Assembly: GCA_025353435.1 (NCBI GenBank)
Contig: JANXQR010000214.1
Coordinates: 1-8,944 of the forward strand
Length of the DNA: 8,944 nt
Source of the DNA: Acidobacteriota bacterium
Lineage (GTDB): Bacteria; Acidobacteriota; Terriglobia; Terriglobales; Acidobacteriaceae
Direction of reading: 5' to 3'
Position numbers and translations under genes: made by a program. This document shows, piece after piece, positions 1-5,789 of this stretch. Each line of letters begins with the position of its first letter. Positions within the stretch are counted from its first letter, which is position 1. The notes below the pieces were generated by a model. The model saw only the letters and a list, made by a program, of their open reading frames with translations, was not told the DNA's origin and did not search any database.

Positions 1-807
1 TTTGAATTTCCATCCGGCCATTTGGGAGCGGTAGCTGAGGTCGGTGTCTTCGGTGAGCGTGTCATGCTGCCAGCCGCCGGCGTCGGTGATGGCCCGACGA
101 CGCCACATGCCGGCAGTGCCGTTGAAGTTGAAGAATTCGCCGGAGCGTGCGCGGGCTCCGTGCTCGAGGACGAAGTGTCCGTCGAGGAGGATGGCCTCGA
201 TCTGGGTGAGCATGCTGTAGTCGCGATTGAGGTGGGTCCAGCGGGTCTGGACCATGCCGATTTCGGGTTCGGCGAAGTGATGGACGACGTTCATCAGCCA
301 GTCGGTGGGCGGGACGAAGTCGGCGTCGAATATTGCGATGAATTCGCCCTTGGCGACCTTGAGGCCGGCATCGAGGGCGCCGGCTTTGAAGCCGTGGCGG
401 TTAACTCGATGGATGTAGTGGATGGGATGGCCGGTGGCGGCATATCGGTCGACGATGGCGGCGGCGACCTGGTGGGTTTCGTCGGTGGAGTCGTCGAGGA
501 CCTGGATTTCGAGCTTGTCGGTTGGGTAGTCGATGGCGCAGATGGCTTCAAGGAGGCGGTCGATGACGAACTGCTCGTTATAAATCGGGAGCTGGATGGT
601 GACGTGGGGGAGTTCGTCGAAGAGTTTGAGCGGGTTGGGATTGTAGTTTTTGCGGAATTTGAAGTATTGCCAGCACATGGTGTAGCGGTGGACGCCGTAG
701 AGGGCCAGTACGATCATGACGAGGAAATAGGGGAACAGGAGCAGCGTGTCGAACCAGTTGAAGTAGTGGTGGACCGCAGAGAAGGGGTCGCTGAACAACG
801 CCTTCAT
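1..807 (-). CDS. Membrane glycosyltransferase family 2, CslA/cellulose-synthase-like (3' end outside window)
   Basis: The minus frame is open from ATG at 807 to the window edge, giving 269 residues without the C-terminus. Reading the complement gives a first hydrophobic segment at about residues 20-40. A GT-A catalytic domain follows: QLPIYNE at 72-78, QVLDDSTD with Asp105/Asp106, the metal-binding DAD at 161-163, FNGTAGMWR at 227-235 and the TED motif at 252-254. The QxxRW motif expected in processive enzymes would lie beyond the edge. The motif wording is closest to the CslA/CslC and bacterial cellulose-synthase-like GT2 proteins, which polymerise hexoses from nucleotide sugars at the inner membrane. 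The product (mannan, glucan or another) cannot be decided from this part. The frame stays open upstream to about 949, but the extra residues are low-complexity Ser/Leu/Ala with no ATG, so 807 is chosen. No convincing Shine-Dalgarno precedes it, and the start is the least certain point. Confidence 0.88.
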   Translation of the reverse strand, partial: MKALFSDPFSAVHHYFNWFDTLLLFPYFLVMIVLALYGVHRYTMCWQYFKFRKNYNPNPLKLFDELPHVTIQLPIYNEQFVIDRLLEAICAIDYPTDKLEIQVLDDSTDETHQVAAAIVDRYAATGHPIHYIHRVNRHGFKAGALDAGLKVAKGEFIAIFDADFVPPTDWLMNVVHHFAEPEIGMVQTRWTHLNRDYSMLTQIEAILLDGHFVLEHGARARSGEFFNFNGTAGMWRRRAITDAGGWQHDTLTEDTDLSYRSQMAGWKFK

Positions 808-952
808 CTGATGCTTGAGGCTGTTTTGGGGAGCGAAGGCCGCGAAGTTTGCCGCGTGGAGGGAAAGCGTCCGCAGAGAGCTGAGAGCGAGAGCTGAACT
901 GGACGAAAGCGCGGTAAACAGGGCAGTTCCCTCCCGGGTGCGGACATTTTAG

Positions 953-958
953 ATTGTA
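953..958 (-). promoter_or_regulatory. Possible -10 box upstream of the glycosyltransferase
   Basis: The minus strand reads TACAAT here, just beyond the end of the PIN toxin gene and about 145 bp before the glycosyltransferase ATG. It fits a -10 element for a separate glycosyltransferase transcript with a long leader. No good -35 partner is obvious, so this is a weak call. Confidence 0.25.
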
Positions 959-968
959 CGCGAGGCGC

Positions 969-1409
969 TCAGTAACCGGGATGGACCGATCCTGATTCGA
1001 GAATCTGAGGGAAGCTGCCAGGAGGCTCGATCCTGATTCCCAAGAGCGTGGTCCCATACCACTTGCCGAAGTGCCGGATGTCGCCTGTGACAAGGAAGTC
1101 TGCCCGGGCAAAAACGGCAGCGGTAAGGACAGGCTGATCTTTCAGCGGTAACTGAGGAGGGTTTTGCAATGCTGCGTCGTCAGGGACCGGGATTACCTTC
1201 ACTGAGAGCATAAGCTCGCCTAGTCGTTGCTGTTGAGGCGGCAGAAGTAGATTGCGGCGGCACTCACCGAGCACGTACTCCGATGTGACTAAGTGGACGC
1301 CGTGTATTCGCCAGATGCGGCCAACCTTGCTGTCCTCTTTCCAAGCGGCGGAGATAAGAACATTGGCGTCAAGAAACAGGCGGACGTGGCGGGCAGGGAA
1401 TTCCGTCAT
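969..1409 (-). CDS. PIN-domain toxin (putative TA toxin component, module 1)
   Basis: A 146-residue protein with a complete PIN fold. The acidic residues expected to bind Mg2+/Mn2+ are Asp14 in LFLDANVLIS, Glu49 in VLGEC, Asp91 in LKDQPVL and Asp110 in VTGDIRHFG. PIN toxins are ribonucleases that cut tRNA, rRNA or mRNA and are held inactive by the cognate antitoxin. The layout resembles the 'putative toxin-antitoxin system toxin component, PIN family' group more than classical short VapC. Its ATG overlaps the antitoxin stop codon (ATGA), so translation is probably coupled; no independent Shine-Dalgarno is visible. All four acidic positions are intact, so the protein should be active. Its RNA target cannot be predicted. 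Confidence 0.87.
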   Translation of the reverse strand: MTEFPARHVRLFLDANVLISAAWKEDSKVGRIWRIHGVHLVTSEYVLGECRRNLLLPPQQQRLGELMLSVKVIPVPDDAALQNPPQLPLKDQPVLTAAVFARADFLVTGDIRHFGKWYGTTLLGIRIEPPGSFPQILESGSVHPGY

Positions 1410-1699
1410 GCGGGCCAGCGAAGATGGTCAATCGAGTCGGGGTCAATCCCCATCTCTGTGACTTGCTTCCTGGCATCGAGGTAGTCGTCCCGGTCCATGG
1501 CGTTGTTGAGGAAGAACTCGGCCAGGCGCTCGGGGGTGTAGATTTCGACTTCGGGTTGAGCGGCGATCATGGGGCGGATGAGAATGCCGTCTTCGCGCTC
1601 TTCAAATTGCATGGGACTGCCTTCGTCGAGGCGGTAGCGTTTGCGGATTTTTGCGGGGACCACGACGGTTCCGCGTTTCCCCATCACGACGGTTTTCAT
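1406..1699 (-). CDS. AbrB/SpoVT-fold antitoxin (module 1)
   Basis: A 97-residue protein. The N-terminal part (VVMGKRGTVVVPAKIRKRY, then LDEG) is the swapped-hairpin AbrB/MazE/VapB DNA-binding domain, with the hallmark 'G-x-hydrophobic-P-x-x-I-R' strand. The acidic C-terminal half (about residues 50-97), with LAEFFLNNAMD, would wrap the PIN toxin. Antitoxins of this fold neutralise the toxin by direct binding and repress their own promoter as a TA complex. GGAG lies 8 nt before the ATG. The stop codon overlaps the toxin start by 4 bases, the usual antitoxin-first arrangement. The inverted repeat directly upstream is the likely operator. The family is clear; the VapB rather than MazE subgroup is inferred from the PIN partner. 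Confidence 0.88.
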   Translation of the reverse strand: MKTVVMGKRGTVVVPAKIRKRYRLDEGSPMQFEEREDGILIRPMIAAQPEVEIYTPERLAEFFLNNAMDRDDYLDARKQVTEMGIDPDSIDHLRWPA

Positions 1700-1700
1700 G

Positions 1701-1737
1701 TCTGAATCTCCGATAATCAGAATATCAGAAATTCAGA
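1701..1737 (-). promoter_or_regulatory. AT-rich inverted repeat, likely operator of the module 1 antitoxin
   Basis: TCTGAAT at 1701-1707 is mirrored by ATTCAGA at 1731-1737. Between them are further ATCAGAA/ATCAGAA-type half-sites (TAATCAGAA and TATCAGAAA). The block fills the 48-bp gap between the module 2 toxin stop and the module 1 antitoxin ATG. Spaced palindromic half-sites right before an AbrB-fold antitoxin fit autoregulation by the TA complex. The function is inferred. Confidence 0.5.
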
Positions 1738-1747
1738 TACGGAAGTT

Positions 1748-2113
1748 CTAGAGGACGTAGGGAACGCGCACGCCGGGAGCTTTGGGGTCAAAATCACGGG
1801 TGTTCCGCGTGACGAGGAGACATCCGTTGGCTTGGGCTGTTGCCCAGATCAGAGCGTCCGGCAGCTTGATTCGGTTGGTCTTGCGCAATTGAACGGCTAG
1901 CTCCGAAACTCGTTCGCTGATCGGCAATTGCTCGAAACTCGCAAGAAAGGCCCTCACGGATGGTTCCGTTTGAGGGCTCGAACCAACCATCACTTCGATC
2001 CAACTGATGACGCTGATGGCGGGTGCCTGGTAGGCGGCGAGTTCATTGGCAGCATCAGGCACGCCCTGGAGGTAGTCGACCAGGATATTTGTGTCGATGA
2101 CTGCCCTCACCAT
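1748..2113 (-). CDS. vapC: VapC-type PIN ribonuclease toxin (module 2)
   Basis: A 121-residue protein of normal VapC length. PIN acidic residues are present: Asp7 in VIDTNILVDYL, Glu40 in SWIEVMVG, Asp86 in LPDALIWATA and Asp107 in TRNTRDF. The TRNTRDF ending and LPDALI block are characteristic of VapC toxins, which cleave initiator tRNA or the sarcin-ricin loop of 23S rRNA in characterised cases. The frame is open further upstream, but the ATG at 2113 is chosen. It starts the conserved domain (MVRAVIDTN), has GGGAAG just before it, and overlaps the antitoxin stop by 7 bases (ATGGTGA), as expected for a coupled TA pair. All catalytic positions are intact. The substrate is not predictable from sequence. 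Confidence 0.92.
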   Translation of the reverse strand: MVRAVIDTNILVDYLQGVPDAANELAAYQAPAISVISWIEVMVGSSPQTEPSVRAFLASFEQLPISERVSELAVQLRKTNRIKLPDALIWATAQANGCLLVTRNTRDFDPKAPGVRVPYVL

Positions 2114-2352
2114 TCTTCCCGGAGCCTCTCTTGGTATTCGAGCCCATCGGCAGGCAGCGGCCGTTCCTCGCCTGGAAGGGCGATTTGCTGCCCACGCCAA
2201 ATGCCGAAGGCGGTCTCCCGCGAAATCCGATTCTGCTCAATAAACACATCAATCGCCCGGCGAACTGCTTCAGCCCGCGAGAGCTTTTTCGCGGCGCAGA
2301 TAGCGCTGAGGTCCTCCAACTGCCTTTCCGGGATGTCGATGAGGGTTCGCAT
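2107..2352 (-). CDS. vapB: Ribbon-helix-helix (CopG/VapB-type) antitoxin (module 2)
   Basis: An 81-residue protein. The N-terminal strand MRTLIDIPERQLEDL and helices around KKLSRAEAVRRAIDVFIEQ (residues 22-40) form a ribbon-helix-helix DNA-binding domain. The remaining 40 residues (GIWRG and a terminal EYQERLREEW) are the toxin-binding tail. The GIW / EYQERLREEW pattern is familiar from VapB partners of VapC. The ATG at 2352 is chosen over a long upstream extension because the fold starts exactly there, AGGTGG precedes it, and a TATAAT box sits about 25 bp upstream. The gene should bind its own promoter palindrome and neutralise the overlapping downstream PIN toxin. Confidence 0.9.
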   Translation of the reverse strand: MRTLIDIPERQLEDLSAICAAKKLSRAEAVRRAIDVFIEQNRISRETAFGIWRGQQIALPGEERPLPADGLEYQERLREEW

Positions 2353-2367
2353 GTTCCACCTATATCT

Positions 2368-2386
2368 GATATACACATTATATATC
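2368..2386 (-). promoter_or_regulatory. vapB promoter and operator palindrome
   Basis: On the minus strand TATAAT occupies 2382-2377, about 25 bp before the vapB ATG, a normal -10 position. It lies inside the inverted repeat GATATA-(7 nt)-TATATC (2368-2373 / 2381-2386). A ribbon-helix-helix dimer of dimers bound here would block RNA polymerase, which is the standard VapBC conditional autoregulation. The -35 element is not clear. Confidence 0.6.
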
Positions 2387-2427
2387 ATTCTGCAGTATTG
2401 CGCAGTAGCCGCCTTCATCGTGCGCCA

Positions 2428-2523
2428 GCATCCAATTCGACGGGGCCCGGTTGTACGTCGATACTTTGCGGGCGTATCGTTCTCTTGAAATTGAAGATAT
2501 TCGCCATGACCTTTTTGATCGGC
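2428..2523 (+). repeat. Upstream copy of the acyl-CoA dehydrogenase leader (direct repeat A)
   Basis: This block aligns with 2949-3045. Without gaps, 58 of the first 72 bases match (about 81% by hand count). One single-base indel follows just before an ATG that is conserved in both copies, and similarity continues about 15 bases past that ATG (GATCGG in both). Shared core words are GGGCCC, GTTGT, CGGGCGTATCGTT and AGATA. In this copy the ATG at 2506 opens only MTFLIGLS before TGA at 2530-2532, compared with MSSVIGLP in the intact gene. It may be a duplicated promoter and start region now serving the small membrane protein gene. Confidence 0.8.
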
Positions 2524-2532
2524 CTCTCGTGA
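2506..2532 (+). other. Eight-codon start remnant or leader peptide overlapping the next gene
   Basis: The ATG at 2506 reads MTFLIGLS and then stops. It corresponds to the first codons of the acyl-CoA dehydrogenase (MSSVIGLP) in the downstream repeat copy. Its TGA overlaps an in-frame GTG (2529-2531) of the small membrane protein gene as GTGA. It could therefore be a dead remnant or a short peptide that couples ribosomes to the next start. Expression is not shown. Confidence 0.4.
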
Positions 2533-2537
2533 GTCAT

Positions 2538-2936
2538 ATGCACCGGAGAACGAGGAAGGCGCGTCCCCGAAGGAGCCCGTGGGTTGACCGCTTAATGGTG
2601 CTTGTCGCAGGGCTCTGCGTGGTGTTTGTGATTGCGGGGAGAACGCTACCGCGCTTCCGGAATGCCCACGACGATTCGGCGCGAGGAAAGGTACTTGAGT
2701 CGAGGATCGTGATCTATTCAATACAAGATTCGAGTTTTGGCGGCACTATCCAGTATCGGATTGAGGCGCACGTTGTATTTGAAGTGGACGGCGTGCGGCA
2801 GGATCGATGGATACCGGCGTCAGATGCCAGCAGTAGCCGGGAAGAGCTTCAGGTCCAGATATCGCCGCCGCCAGCGAACTGCATGGTTTCCTGGTCGCCG
2901 CGGCATCCGGAGAACGCTCACTGTTCACTGAAATGA
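2538..2936 (+). CDS. Small single-pass membrane protein, DUF3592-like
   Basis: A 132-residue protein from ATG at 2538. A very basic N-terminus (MHRRTRKARPRRS) precedes one hydrophobic segment at about residues 18-35 (LMVLVAGLCVVFVIAG). The outer domain contains VLESRIVIYSIQ, HVVFEVDGVRQD and a final VSWSPRHPENAHC. This strand pattern (value of a residue pair 'V-x-S-x', then 'V-x-FEVDG', ending in a 'P-x-x-P-x-x-C/S' turn) resembles DUF3592, a family of unknown function. An in-frame GTG at 2529 is an alternative start, overlapping the stop of the eight-codon leader. No clear Shine-Dalgarno exists for either. The gene sits between two copies of the same leader repeat, suggesting it uses a duplicated promoter. 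Family assignment is moderate; no function is offered. Confidence 0.65.
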   Translation: MHRRTRKARPRRSPWVDRLMVLVAGLCVVFVIAGRTLPRFRNAHDDSARGKVLESRIVIYSIQDSSFGGTIQYRIEAHVVFEVDGVRQDRWIPASDASSSREELQVQISPPPANCMVSWSPRHPENAHCSLK

Positions 2937-2948
2937 GCATCTAGGCAG

Positions 2949-3045
2949 GCATCTAAATCGACCGGGCCCCGTTGTGCGTCCACATATTCCGGGCGTATCG
3001 TTTTCTTAATATTGGAGATAGATCCCCATGTCCTCTGTGATCGGA
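2949..3045 (+). repeat. Acyl-CoA dehydrogenase leader (direct repeat B)
   Basis: This is the downstream copy of the imperfect direct repeat, covering the promoter/leader and the first six codons of the acyl-CoA dehydrogenase. It retains GGGCCC, TTGTGC and, 18 bp later, TATCGT. The last two may be weak -35 and -10 elements conserved in both copies. GGAG lies about 10 nt before the ATG at 3028. The start of homology is only 12 bp after the stop of the preceding small membrane protein gene. Confidence 0.8.
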
Positions 3046-4824
3046 TTGCCGGTTGCCGCTACGGGCGGCAGTTTTCTACTTGAGACTCGCACGCCCGAGG
3101 AAGTGTTCACGCCTGAAGACCTGAGCGAGGAGCACAGGCAGATTGCTGCTACGGCATCGCAGTTTGCGCGCGAAGAGATTTTTCCGGCGACGGAAGCGCT
3201 TGAAGCCAAGGAGCCGGGCAAGCTGCGCGCGGTGATGCAGAAGGCTGCGGGCCTGGGGCTGACGTCGGTTGATATCCCCGAAGAGTACGGCGGCATGGGG
3301 ATGGACAAGACGACGTCGACGGTGATCACGGATCACATTTCAGTGCTGGCCAGTTTTTCGACGGCGTTGGGAGCGCAGATCGGCATTGGCACGCTGCCGC
3401 TGGTCTGGTACGGGACGGAGGAGCAGAAACAGCGCTATCTACCGAAGATTGCGACGGCAGAGTGGATTGCGGCGTACTGCCTCTCGGAGTCGACTTCCGG
3501 CTCGGACGCGATGAACGTTCGCACGCGCGCGACGCTGACCGCCGATGGACAGCACTACCTGCTGAACGGCGAGAAGATGTGGATCACGAATGGCGGGATC
3601 GCCGATTTGTACACGGTGTTTGCCAAGATAGACGGCGAGAAGTTTTCCGCATTCCTTGTGGAGCGCACGTTTTCGGGGCTGACGGTAGGGGCGGAAGAGC
3701 ACAAGCTGGGAATTCGCGGCTCGTCGACGTGCCCGCTGGTGCTGCAGGATTGCAAGGTGCCGGTGGGGAATTTGCTGGGCGAGGCAGGCAAGGGACACCA
3801 CATTGCATTCAATGTTTTGAATGTGGGCAGGTTCAAGCTGGGCGCGGCCTGCGTGGGCGGCGCGCGGTATGCAATGACGGAGATGATTCGCTATGCGAAG
3901 GAGCGCAAGGCGTTCGGCAAATCGATAGCCGAGTTCGGGCTGATCCAGCGCAAGATCTCGACTGCTGCGTCGAGGCTGTATGCCGCGGAAAGCATGGCGT
4001 ATCGCACGGTGGGCATGATTGACGCCGCGCTGGCGCAGGTGGACAAGAGCCAACCCACGGCGACGCGCGAGATTCAGAAGCGCATTGAAGAGTATGCGGT
4101 GGAGTGCTCGATTCTGAAGGTCTATGGGTCAGAGATGATCAGCTACGTGGCCGATGAGCTGGTGGCGACGATGGGCGGTTACGGATACGTCGAGGATTAC
4201 CCGGCGGAGCGGCTCTATCGTGATGCGCGCATCAACCGGATATTTGAAGGAACGAACGAAATAAACCGGATGATCATCACGGGCTGGCTGATGAAGCGGG
4301 CATTGGCCGGGCAGTTGCCGCTGCTGGGCGCGATCAAAAAGCTGATGGATGAGGTGATGCAGCCGCCGTCGTTTGATGGTGGCGGCGATATCGGTGAAAG
4401 GCTTGCGCATGAGGCCGAGGTGCTGGCCGCGACGAAGAAGATTGCGCTGTTTGCGGCGGGCGTGGCAAGTCAGAGATTCATGACGGCGCTGCAGGATCAG
4501 CAGGAGGTGATGGCTGATCTCGCGGACATTATTGCGCAGGTGTATGCGTTGGAGTCGGCTCTATTACGGGCGCGTAAGCTGTTGCCGGCGCGAAAGGGTG
4601 CGGCCGATGCGGCGGCAGCCATGACGGGGATGCTGGCGGAAGAGACGCTGGCTTTGGCCGAGCAGGCTGCAAAGCGCGTGCTGGCGGCGTGCGGCGAGGG
4701 CGATATGCTGCGTACGCAATTGGCGATATTGCGAAGACTGGCGAAGTCGACGCCGGCCGATGTGGTGGGGTTGAGCCGAACGGTGGCGCAGCATTGCATT
4801 GCGGCGGATAAGTATCCGCTATAG
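3028..4824 (+). CDS. Acyl-CoA dehydrogenase, VLCAD-like (FAD-dependent)
   Basis: A 598-residue protein catalysing the first, FAD-dependent step of fatty acid beta-oxidation: acyl-CoA to trans-2-enoyl-CoA, with electrons passed to electron transfer flavoprotein. Domain order is typical: N-terminal helical domain (about 30-145), beta domain with CLSESTSGSDA (151-161) and KMWITNGG (183-190) contacting FAD and substrate, then C-terminal helical domain with RKAFGKSI (293-300) and MGGYGY (382-387). Glu407 in RIFEGTNEINR is the expected catalytic base. The extra 170 or so residues after 430, helical and Ala-rich, match the C-terminal extension of very-long-chain and ACAD9-type enzymes, suggesting long-chain substrates and membrane association. 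It stands alone, without thiolase or hydratase genes in view. The start is supported by GGAG upstream and by the repeat that preserves the same ATG. Confidence 0.93.
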   Translation: MSSVIGLPVAATGGSFLLETRTPEEVFTPEDLSEEHRQIAATASQFAREEIFPATEALEAKEPGKLRAVMQKAAGLGLTSVDIPEEYGGMGMDKTTSTVITDHISVLASFSTALGAQIGIGTLPLVWYGTEEQKQRYLPKIATAEWIAAYCLSESTSGSDAMNVRTRATLTADGQHYLLNGEKMWITNGGIADLYTVFAKIDGEKFSAFLVERTFSGLTVGAEEHKLGIRGSSTCPLVLQDCKVPVGNLLGEAGKGHHIAFNVLNVGRFKLGAACVGGARYAMTEMIRYAKERKAFGKSIAEFGLIQRKISTAASRLYAAESMAYRTVGMIDAALAQVDKSQPTATREIQKRIEEYAVECSILKVYGSEMISYVADELVATMGGYGYVEDYPAERLYRDARINRIFEGTNEINRMIITGWLMKRALAGQLPLLGAIKKLMDEVMQPPSFDGGGDIGERLAHEAEVLAATKKIALFAAGVASQRFMTALQDQQEVMADLADIIAQVYALESALLRARKLLPARKGAADAAAAMTGMLAEETLALAEQAAKRVLAACGEGDMLRTQLAILRRLAKSTPADVVGLSRTVAQHCIAADKYPL

Positions 4825-4887
4825 GAATGGCTTCTCAGTATTTTCGCTTGGCGGTAATGCCGCTTGGGCGGGTGTCGGTTGAGAATT

Positions 4888-5361
4888 CTATGAGTTGCGG
4901 CGCAAAAAAGCTTCACGAACTGCCGGAGAAATCCGAAATTTCGTTTGTTCCAGTCGCCTCAGTGCTTCACGGAAATCTGTTTTCCCAAGCTTTGCGCCGC
5001 GCTCCAATATACCGAGTGTGCCTCGCACTTCGAGGTGAAGTGATTCCGCCAGTTGCCGACCTTCGGTTTCGTCGATGAGGACCGTATCAACGCCCTTTTC
5101 CAAGGCCAGTTGAATTGCCTCACGCTCTCCGATATCGAGTCTCATGAGTAGCGGATTGACGGCGGAGATGACGGAGCGAATTTCCACCCATTTGGGCATC
5201 TGCGCCATCCACTCCTATACCTTGCGAGGAGCATTAGGATGCAACAACTCCCGCGCGACTGCCGTTGGAAGCAGGACCTGTCCAAAGATTGCTGGGAGAA
5301 GGCCGACCTCGTCAATCTGGATCAGGTAGTTTAGTGGGGAAGTATCGGCGACGACGATCAT
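4888..5361 (-). pseudogene. DUF3368 PIN-like toxin gene interrupted by in-frame TAG (module 3)
   Basis: The complement from ATG at 5361 reads MIVVADTSPLNYLIQIDEV..., a classic DUF3368 start with catalytic Asp6 and Glu38. It reaches TAG at codon 49 (5215-5217). The same frame then continues EWMAQMPKWVEIR... to the natural stop at 4888-4890, including IGEREAIQLALEKG and VLIDE, the rest of the PIN-like active site. Total length (157 positions) is normal for the family, so only one codon is wrong. CAG to TAG is a plausible single change. The downstream part has its own ATG at 5208 preceded by AGGAG, formed partly by the stop itself, so a 106-residue fragment could still be made. Neither half alone carries the full acidic set. 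It is probably a disabled toxin, but suppression or split expression cannot be excluded. Its first ATG overlaps the UPF0175 stop (ATGA). Confidence 0.8.
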
Positions 5362-5606
5362 GCTTGGCGATCAAATGCCACGGCGTCCTTTTCCAAGTCC
5401 TCGACGCTGTAGGAGTGGTCCCAGACCTCATGATCCTTGAGGAATCCGTCCAATTCTTCCCGAGTTTCAAATCCGAGGAGAAGTCGGATCTGATAGGCAG
5501 AGAGTGCACCAGAGCGATAGCCCTCGACGGCAAATGCCTCCAGCGCAGCGCGAGCCGGATTGGGGTACATCGCCAGATCGTCGGGAAGTTGGACGGTGAT
5601 CTCCAT
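5358..5606 (-). CDS. UPF0175 family protein, probable antitoxin of the DUF3368 module
   Basis: An 82-residue protein beginning MEITVQLPDDLA, the usual UPF0175 N-terminus. A helical region follows with ARAALEAFAVEGYRSGALSAYQ and then LLLGFETREELDGFLKDH, an HTH-like arrangement seen in this family. UPF0175 genes are commonly found directly before DUF3368 PIN-like genes and are regarded as candidate antitoxins; direct biochemical proof is limited. The stop codon overlaps the next ATG by 4 bases. If the DUF3368 gene is dead, this would be an orphan antitoxin. The start is chosen by family fit; no strong Shine-Dalgarno is seen. Confidence 0.82.
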   Translation of the reverse strand: MEITVQLPDDLAMYPNPARAALEAFAVEGYRSGALSAYQIRLLLGFETREELDGFLKDHEVWDHSYSVEDLEKDAVAFDRQA

Positions 5607-5754
5607 GGCTAGAAGGGTAGCAAATATGCACCAAGAAGGCCATGATTGCCGGTGTAAAGACGAAGGCTCGAGGTTACGTGAATGGTTTCGGTGACTGCAT
5701 TGAGGTCAGGTTTGAATCGCCAGTGGATTCCGAGTGGATACCCCGAAAATGGTG

Positions 5755-5783
5755 TTCCGCATCAATACCGGCTGCGCTATAGT
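5755..5783 (+). promoter_or_regulatory. Candidate promoter giving a leaderless TPR-protein transcript
   Basis: TATAGT at 5778-5783 is a good -10 box. TTCCGC at 5755-5760, with a 17-bp spacer, is a weak -35. The -10 ends only 6 bases before the ATG at 5790, so transcription would begin at or next to the start codon. No Shine-Dalgarno is present, which agrees with leaderless translation. Confidence 0.45.
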
Positions 5784-5789
5784 CCCTGC

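Noticed and set aside
22..897. Long plus-strand open frame of 291 codons
   Set aside because: It is antisense to the glycosyltransferase. Its Val/Glu/Gly-rich composition is the mirror of the codon bias on the other strand, and it shows no recognisable domain.
578..1111. Minus-strand frame of 177 codons overlapping the glycosyltransferase start and the PIN gene
   Set aside because: It is out of frame with both convincing proteins and has Arg/Pro/Ser-rich low-complexity composition typical of an alternate frame.
2437..2461. TCGACG/CGTCGA inverted repeat in repeat A as a regulator site
   Set aside because: The right arm is not preserved in repeat B, so the palindrome is probably incidental.
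2353..2721. Upstream extension of the module 2 antitoxin
   Set aside because: The ribbon-helix-helix domain, the Shine-Dalgarno and the TATAAT/operator all place the start at 2352; the extension would read through the promoter.
4838..4880. Possible terminator after the acyl-CoA dehydrogenase (GCGG/CCGC pairs)
   Set aside because: The stems are only 4-5 bp, compete with one another and lack a T-tract, so a terminator cannot be supported.
5682..5789. N-terminal extension of the TPR protein
   Set aside because: It would put 36 non-conserved residues before a signal segment and cover the likely promoter; ATG at 5790 begins the signal directly.
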